The notes under the pieces: model-generated
Told to the model about the DNA's origin: nothing
Database searches by the model: none
The model's input: only the letters and a program-made list of their open reading frames with translations
Source of the DNA: Lunularia cruciata
Taxonomy: Eukaryota; Streptophyta; Marchantiopsida; Lunulariales; Lunulariaceae
DNA: 64,000 nt
NCBI GenBank assembly: GCA_948567375.1
Contig: OX419758.1
Location: forward strand, 28,463,001-28,527,000
Reading direction: 5' to 3'
In this document: positions 58,632 to 64,000 of the stretch, piece after piece
How the letters are laid out: each line of letters opens with the position of its first letter
Numbering within the stretch: position 1 is the first letter of the stretch
Program-made: the position numbers and the translations under genes

Positions 58632-59231
58632 TAGAGAGTCTTGTTAGACTCTGGTGCGCAGCCCCTTATGTTGGGGAAGGCTGCAGTTGTTGGTCTGGAG
58701 TTACGGAAGACCGATGTGGAGAGGTGTCCATTTCAGATCCAGACATCTCTAGGTGGTGGTTCGACACAGTACATCACACGTGGGGAGCTTGTTGTCCAGG
58801 TTCAGCCTGGTCGTCCGACTGATAGCTCGGTGGTGAGAGCTCAGGCTATTGCGACGATAGCTGAGTCATATGATGTGCTAGTTGGGGGAGCAGTGTTATA
58901 CCCTATGGGTTTCAACATTGATTATTGGGAGGAGACAGCCTCTTATAGACCTGGTTGGCAGTCTGGTGAGGGACGGGTATGTCGCTTACCAGTACGCTTC
59001 AGTAGTGGCAGTCTTGGCTCACTACAGTCTGGGACCATGGCAGCATCAGTTTTAGCTTTCAGCGGTGCAGTTACTTGGCCTGGTGACTTGTTGGAGGGGA
59101 ACGCCCATGCAGAGGATACTCTAGTACCAGAGGAGATCACTCGGCTATGGAGTATGAGTGGGATTGTTCCATCCACCTTGGATGTTCCATTGTGGAGTTC
59201 AGAGGAGGCATTGCAGCAGCATGCAGATTAG
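58632..59231 (+). pseudogene. Gypsy M aspartic protease region
   Basis: Pol frame. LLDSGAQPLMLGKAAVVGL just after 58640 carries an intact Asp-Ser-Gly. Later landmarks are DVLVGGAVLYPMGFN and WEETASYRPGWQSG. Stops at 58632-58634 and 59229-59231 break the frame on both sides. The segment 59000-59230 has no recognisable domain and links to the methyltransferase. Confidence 0.7.
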
Positions 59232-59339
59232 TTGGTGCAACATGCTTGGAGTGGAGCCTTCGTACCATCAGGGGATGAGTGTGAGGATGAGCCTCCAGAG
59301 GCGATTGCTTTGACACCTCTGGATACCACACTCATTGCT

Positions 59340-60320
59340 TGGCAGTATCCAGTAGAGGGGATATGTCTATTAGAGTTGTTTGGTGGGATCAGCACCGGAC
59401 TAGCTGCGGTGTTACAGGCGGGTATCCGAGTACAGAGGTACTTGTATGTAGAGAGAGATGAGACTGCTAGGCGAGTCTCTCTACATCATGTGGCACACTT
59501 GGCCTATCAGTATCCGGAGTTATTACCGATGCCAACAGTCAGAGGTTACCAGAAGGCCTTACCATGAGACATTTCCTTACTGGAGGCGCATGACCTAGAG
59601 AGACATGGGCCTATTCACTTGGTGATTTTTGGATGGCCATGTCAGAGACATACACATGCGGGCCGTGGTTTGGGTCTTCAGGATCCTTGTTCTGGTGTGT
59701 TTTGGGAGATGTTACAGATACTACGACATCTCTAGGTTCATCAGTCTGTTTCTCCAGCTTACCTTTTGGAGAATGTTCCATTGATGGGTGATTCTCACAC
59801 TAGAGTGGTGGCGAGTACACATCAGGTCCATTCATGGATGGGACCTGCTATATTGTTAGATGCAGCCAGAGTGGGATCACAGGCTCATCGTCTTTGTCTT
59901 TGGTGGACGAACCTCTTACCTAGAGAGGTTCTACAACGTAGTTATGATGGGATTCAGCGACTAGACCACATTCTTGTTGATGATATCTTGGATGATGGAC
60001 GTCAGTCTCAGACAGTGGTAGTGGCTGATAGGTCACCTATGGCAGTGGTGAACCTAGTTGGACAGCCTAGAGCTGCATTTCCCACACTCATGAGTTTCCC
60101 AGGCTCTCATGCTTTTCGAGAGGGAGGACATGGACTTGTTTGGGACTCATAGTTATAGCAGTTGGTGGAGCCCAATGCTGATGAGAGAGAGCGGGCGATG
60201 GGTTTTTGCACCGGTATTACCGCTGTTCCAGCAGTGTCAGAGGCATCCAGGTGTCAAGTATTAGGTCAGGCTATGGACCTGAATTGTTTGACCTGGATTG
60301 TGAGCCTTGGTTTGGCAGAG
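59340..60320 (+). pseudogene. Gypsy M C5 DNA methyltransferase domain
   Basis: Pol frame, between protease and RT. Motif I FGGISTG is at 59379-59399 (S-adenosylmethionine binding), with the VERDE acid behind it. Motif IV FGWPCQ has the catalytic Cys codon at 59640-59642. Motif VI ENV is at 59769-59777, motif VIII-like AHRLCLWWTNL at 59886-59915, a variable target-recognition stretch follows, and the closing motif X LGQAMDLN is at about 60261-60284. The order I to X is unpermuted, so it is not DRM-like; spacing and AHR..WWTNL resemble DNMT3 types. In-frame stops at 59565, 59733, 60150 and 60156 inactivate this copy. De novo methylation activity is known for retrotransposon methyltransferases of charophytes and dinoflagellates; here it is inferred. 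Confidence 0.8.
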
Positions 60321-60644
60321 CAGCGTAGGATGCGCTTGATAAGCATCACCACTCGGACACTTGTGAGCCCTGTGCCTATCGAGACGATTCAGGCACATGC
60401 TGGGGGCGATGGACCGAGTGGACATGGTATTCTTGGGACACATCTAGTAGCTACTAGGGAGAGTGGTCTACTTGGAGTCCATCCAGGTGAGCGTGGGCTA
60501 CTTGGATTACACCCTTGGTCCACATGGGATGCAGCCAGAGGACGTATGGAGCTTGCATCCAGAGTGGAGGGAGTTTTTCACACAGAGGTTGGGACCTCTA
60601 GTGGTCGGGAGCATGACACCATTGCTCCCAAGGGCCCAGTGTAG

Positions 60645-62408
60645 CAGCCAATCAGTACATCTTCCACTCCTACTACAGTTACAGAGGATACTTGGGAGCC
60701 AGATCTTGGACCCAAGCTTACTGGAGAGGAAAGACGGAGGGTTTGGAGGTTCTTGAGGAGTCACACGAGTTGTTTTGCCTTCAGTATGAAGGATTTGGGT
60801 GCTCTGAAGGGACCTGGTATACGGATTGAGCTGACTAGTGACACACCAGTTTTCCAACGTCCTTATCGATATAGTGAGATGGAGAGGACATTGATTTAGA
60901 GCCGGAGTATTGACCTTTTTGAGGCTGGTTTGGTGGAGATTTCACATAGAGAGTATGCATCAGCGACAGTGATGCCAGCCAAGAAGGATATGCATGGCAA
61001 CTATACAGATAGGCGGATGTGTGGAGATTACCGTCTTATCAACCGACAAACCAGGGCTGATCGGTATGCCATGCCTACACCGGAGGAGATTTTTGATGCG
61101 ATTGGGCATGCAAAGGTCTTCAATACTTTGGATCTTTGAGCGGGATATCATCAGTTGCCGATCAAGGAAGAGGATAAATCCAAGACAGCATTTTGGGGTA
61201 TTGATCCTCACGGCAAGGATGTGTTATATCAGTGGAGGTTCTTACCATTTGGGTTAAAGAACGCTCCCGCTGAGTTCCAAAGGGTCATGGATAGGATCCT
61301 AGCTGGATTGGATTTTGCTCGGTGCTATATTGATGACATTTTGGTTTATAGCACTATTGTGGAGGAGCATGAGAGACAGTTGTTGGAGGTGTTTGAGAGG
61401 TTGAGATCTCATGGACTCAAATTACATCCTGGGAAGTGTAGGTTCTTCCATGAGCAGGTTGAGTATTTGGGTCACACTATCTACCCCGAAGGACTTGGTG
61501 TTCAGCAGACCAAGGTGGAGGCTATTGCACGTATTCCTCGGCCTACGGATGTGAGCAGAGTGCGAGCATTCCTTGGGTTGGCGAACTTCTATTGCCGCTA
61601 TGTTAGAGGATTTAGTGCCATTGCCAAGGCCTTGACAAAGCTGACCAAGCTTACACAAGAGTGGTGTTGGGGAGATGAGCAGGAGAGAGCTTTTGTAGAG
61701 CTAAAGGAGAGGTTGACATCTGCTCCTATTTTGAGGAGACCGATCAGGGGACGACCATTTCAGGTTCACACTGATTGGAGTATGTTGGAGCTTGGAGCAG
61801 TGCTCACCCAACATGATGATGAGGAGAAGGAGTTTGTGGTGGCCTATGCTAGTCGCTCCAACAATTCAGCAGAGGCAAAGTATAGTTCATATGAGGGAGA
61901 GTGCTTGGCAGCAGTTTGGGCGGTAGCACATTTCCGATGTTACCTGTTTGGTAACCCCTTCACTCTCATCACTGATCATCAGCCGCTGAAGTGGTTGATG
62001 GAGTCCGACAAGCTTTCAGGGAAGCTTGCACGATGGGCTCTGATTTTACAAGAGTATGATTTCACGGTTGTTCACAGACCTAGAGTGGTGAACCGTGATG
62101 CAGATGGGTTGAGTAGAAACCCATGTCCCAGCCAGCAGGATCAGACCAGAGCACGTTGGCATGGTGAGACAGATGAGGAGATGGTGCCAGGTTGGCATGC
62201 ATCGGCCTTTCTGTGTATATTTGCAGAGACTTTGGTGGTATCTCTCTCAGCGCATACAGGAGGAGTTATTGAGGTCACAGATCCAAAGAGTGAAGATATT
62301 GGTACAGTTCAGCGAGACATTCATGATGATGTCTTAGTGATGGACTATCTTTGCACTGGTGTTGTGGGTGGCACAGTTGGGGCCAAGGAGAGATACCGTG
62401 TTCTTTAG
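60645..62408 (+). pseudogene. Gypsy M reverse transcriptase and RNase H
   Basis: The RT lead-in is at 60660-60900. The finger and palm lie at 60930-61480 with CGDYRLIN, FGLKNAPAEFQ and the catalytic CYIDDILVYS (about 61325-61354). Thumb and connection (FLGLANFYCRYV) run to about 61700, and RNase H covers 61740-62130 (VHTDWSMLELGAVL, YSSYEGECLAAVWAV, ITDHQPLKWLM). The stretch 61155-62408 is fully open; stops lie at 60898 and 61138. This is the best-preserved part of the element. Confidence 0.88.
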
Positions 62409-63757
62409 CGAGCCAGATGGTTCAGATTAGAGGGGAGACACCTTTTGCATGTATAGGAGGATGGTAGAGTGCGAGTAGTACCACTTCCATCACAGAGACC
62501 ACAGTTGGTCCATCATGCTCATGAGGAGCTAGGACATTTTGGAGTAAAGTGTACATATAGCTTACTCCAGAGTCATTATTGGTGGCGCGGTATGCAGACC
62601 AAGGTACAGCAGTTTGTTGCCAGATGTGTGGTTTGTGACCGAGTTAGAGCATCATTCAATGCTCCTACGCCACAGTTACACCCATTACTTATCATGGGAT
62701 TGGGTTATCGTTGGAGTTTGGACTTTGCCGGACCTTTACCGCTGACTGTGAGACATCATCGGTATGTTTTGGTGATGGTGGAGCACTTCTCCAAGTGGAT
62801 TGAGTTGGTGGCACTTCCTGACAAGTCTAGTGAAGGGACAGCTTACTCGTTCCTAGATCGAGTTCTTAGTCATTTTGGTGCACCAGCTGAGGTTTTGACT
62901 GATCAGGGTACAGAGTTCTTGGGAGAGTTTTAGGTCTTGTATGACAAGGCTTTGATTGATCATCGTACTACATCCTGAGATCACCCTGAGGCAGATGGCT
63001 TAGCAGAGAGAGTGGTTCAGATGGTGAAGAGAGGATTGCAAAAGTATGGTTTGCAGAGAGCCACTTGGGAGATTGGGATCTCCAGTTACCTTGGTTGGCC
63101 ATGGGCTATCGGTTCAGCCGGCAAGCCTCCTTAGCATCCTTCTCTCCATACTTTCTACTCTATGGACAAGATCCAGATTTACCTACAGCCATTCGTCAAG
63201 ATGCTACTGTAGTTTTGGACTTGGATGACCCCGATGTATGGATGAGCGCATGTTCTCAGCGGGCAGAGATCTTTCGGAGAGTGATGCCGATGGCCTTTGA
63301 GAACTTGGCGATTGCTCAGCATAGAGATACTTTACGCTATGCTACCATTCGAGGAGGAGTTTATAGACCCTCGATCCGTCGATTTTATCCAGGTGACTAT
63401 GTATATCTACAACAGACAGCACCGACGACACTTGATGTTTCTACAGGCCGCACTATCTTGAGAGTGCGCGAGGTTTTGCCATCTGGAGTCCTTGTGTTAG
63501 AAGGACGTGATGGTGTTGTTTGGAAGGATCATGTGCGCAATTGTGCACCATGCCACCTTCCAAACATTGATGGTACTATGGACCCAAGCTTGGCACTTGT
63601 ACGTGCAGGCTTGAGGTGTATGTTATGTGGCTCTTATGGTGGAGCTGCTACTATGTTAGTGTGTGATAGCTGTTTGAGAGGATGGCATATGGCATGTATG
63701 ACTCCTCCCCTCATGGTGGTTCCTCAGGGACAGTGGTTATGTCCTAGATATACTTGA
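62409..63757 (+). pseudogene. Gypsy M integrase fused to a PHD finger
   Basis: The HHCC zinc finger (HHAHEELGHFG to CVVC) is at about 62510-62640. The DDE core has Asp in SLDFAGP (near 62715), Asp in LTDQGTEF (near 62900) and Glu in GLAERVV (near 63005). A one-base shift near 63071 moves the frame; 63065-63757 is open. The C-terminal GDYVYL/VLEGRDGVVW module leads into a PHD finger at about 63610-63757 (CMLCGS, VCDSC, GWHMAC, WLC). The final Cys position is Tyr (CPRYT). PHD fingers read histone H3 tails, so this may replace the chromodomain used by chromoviruses to choose insertion sites. Confidence 0.8.
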
Positions 63758-63907
63758 CCTATAGCTAGTTTATTCTTTATATGGTATAGATTGCAGACAG
63801 GCGACTAACGATGGGGCTCCATAGCACCCGGCCTCTTGATCTTTGCCCATTACAGGGTATACCATATACTTAGAGTAGATGGCTATCTGGAGTTAGAAGG
63901 ACCTAAC

Positions 63908-64000
63908 CGCCAGCTAGGGGGGCGATTGTGGCACTTTAGAGTCTATGTATGACTTATGTGTGAGTTGTGCTTTTATAGTGTATGATGTTGACAATGATGT
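63908..64000 (+). repeat. Gypsy M copy 1 polypurine tract and 3' LTR start
   Basis: CCAGCTAGGGGGGCGA precedes TGTGGCACTTTAG at 63927, matching the LTR start seen reversed at 52603 and 52049. The window ends 74 bases into the LTR. 63758-63907 is a non-coding gap after the PHD stop. Confidence 0.8.

Overview
The window looks like plant nuclear DNA that is mostly retrotransposon wreckage, with two host genes showing clear plant-style exon-intron structure (GT-AG introns, plant-type UDP-glycosyltransferase signature, MYG1 exonuclease). The mobile elements are Ty3/gypsy chromoviruses, a Ty3/gypsy element carrying its own DNA methyltransferase, and a zinc-finger plus restriction-like-endonuclease non-LTR element. 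That mix points to a non-flowering streptophyte (bryophyte, fern, lycophyte or charophyte grade) rather than a flowering plant. The species cannot be fixed from the sequence. Almost every transposon reading frame carries stops or frameshifts, so these are old copies.

Layout. 1-12.6 kb is a nested stack. A Harbinger-like nuclease remnant (12.1-12.6, minus) holds a chromodomain gypsy 'X' (10.8-12.14). That holds 'gypsy III' (8.0-10.8), which holds a chromovirus (3.2-8.0), which holds 'family A' (1-3.2). 13.7-24 kb is a second stack: a non-LTR element split by gypsy X copy 2 (14.58-21.42), itself split by family A copy 2 (18.62-20.51, 5-bp target duplication). 24.6-29.3 kb is a better non-LTR copy with zinc finger, RT and endonuclease, carrying an inverted solo LTR. 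29.3-31.6 kb is a duplicated block with an LRR-like remnant and inverted non-LTR tails. 31.96-34.41 kb (minus) is an apparently intact four-exon glycosyltransferase gene. 35.3-39.4 kb is a second chromovirus, and 39.4-43.6 kb a second copy of the duplicated block. 43.6-44.5 kb is a near-perfect 310-bp triplication. 44.8-50.0 kb (minus) is an apparently intact seven-exon MYG1 gene with a duplicated last exon and a cluster of box C/D snoRNA-like units in its third intron. 51.7-54.7 kb (minus) and 54.7-64 kb (plus) are two head-to-head copies of gypsy 'M'.

The most unusual systems are: (1) gypsy M, whose pol has a methyltransferase of canonical motif order between protease and reverse transcriptase and a PHD finger after integrase in place of a chromodomain; (2) the snoRNA-like array in MYG1 intron 3, with guides that fit two nearby 25S rRNA sites; (3) an endonuclease-type non-LTR element in a plant; (4) heat-shock-element-like arrays in the chromovirus LTR; and (5) recurrent fold-back inverted duplications. 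Coordinates of LTR ends and splice sites were read by eye; no alignment was run.
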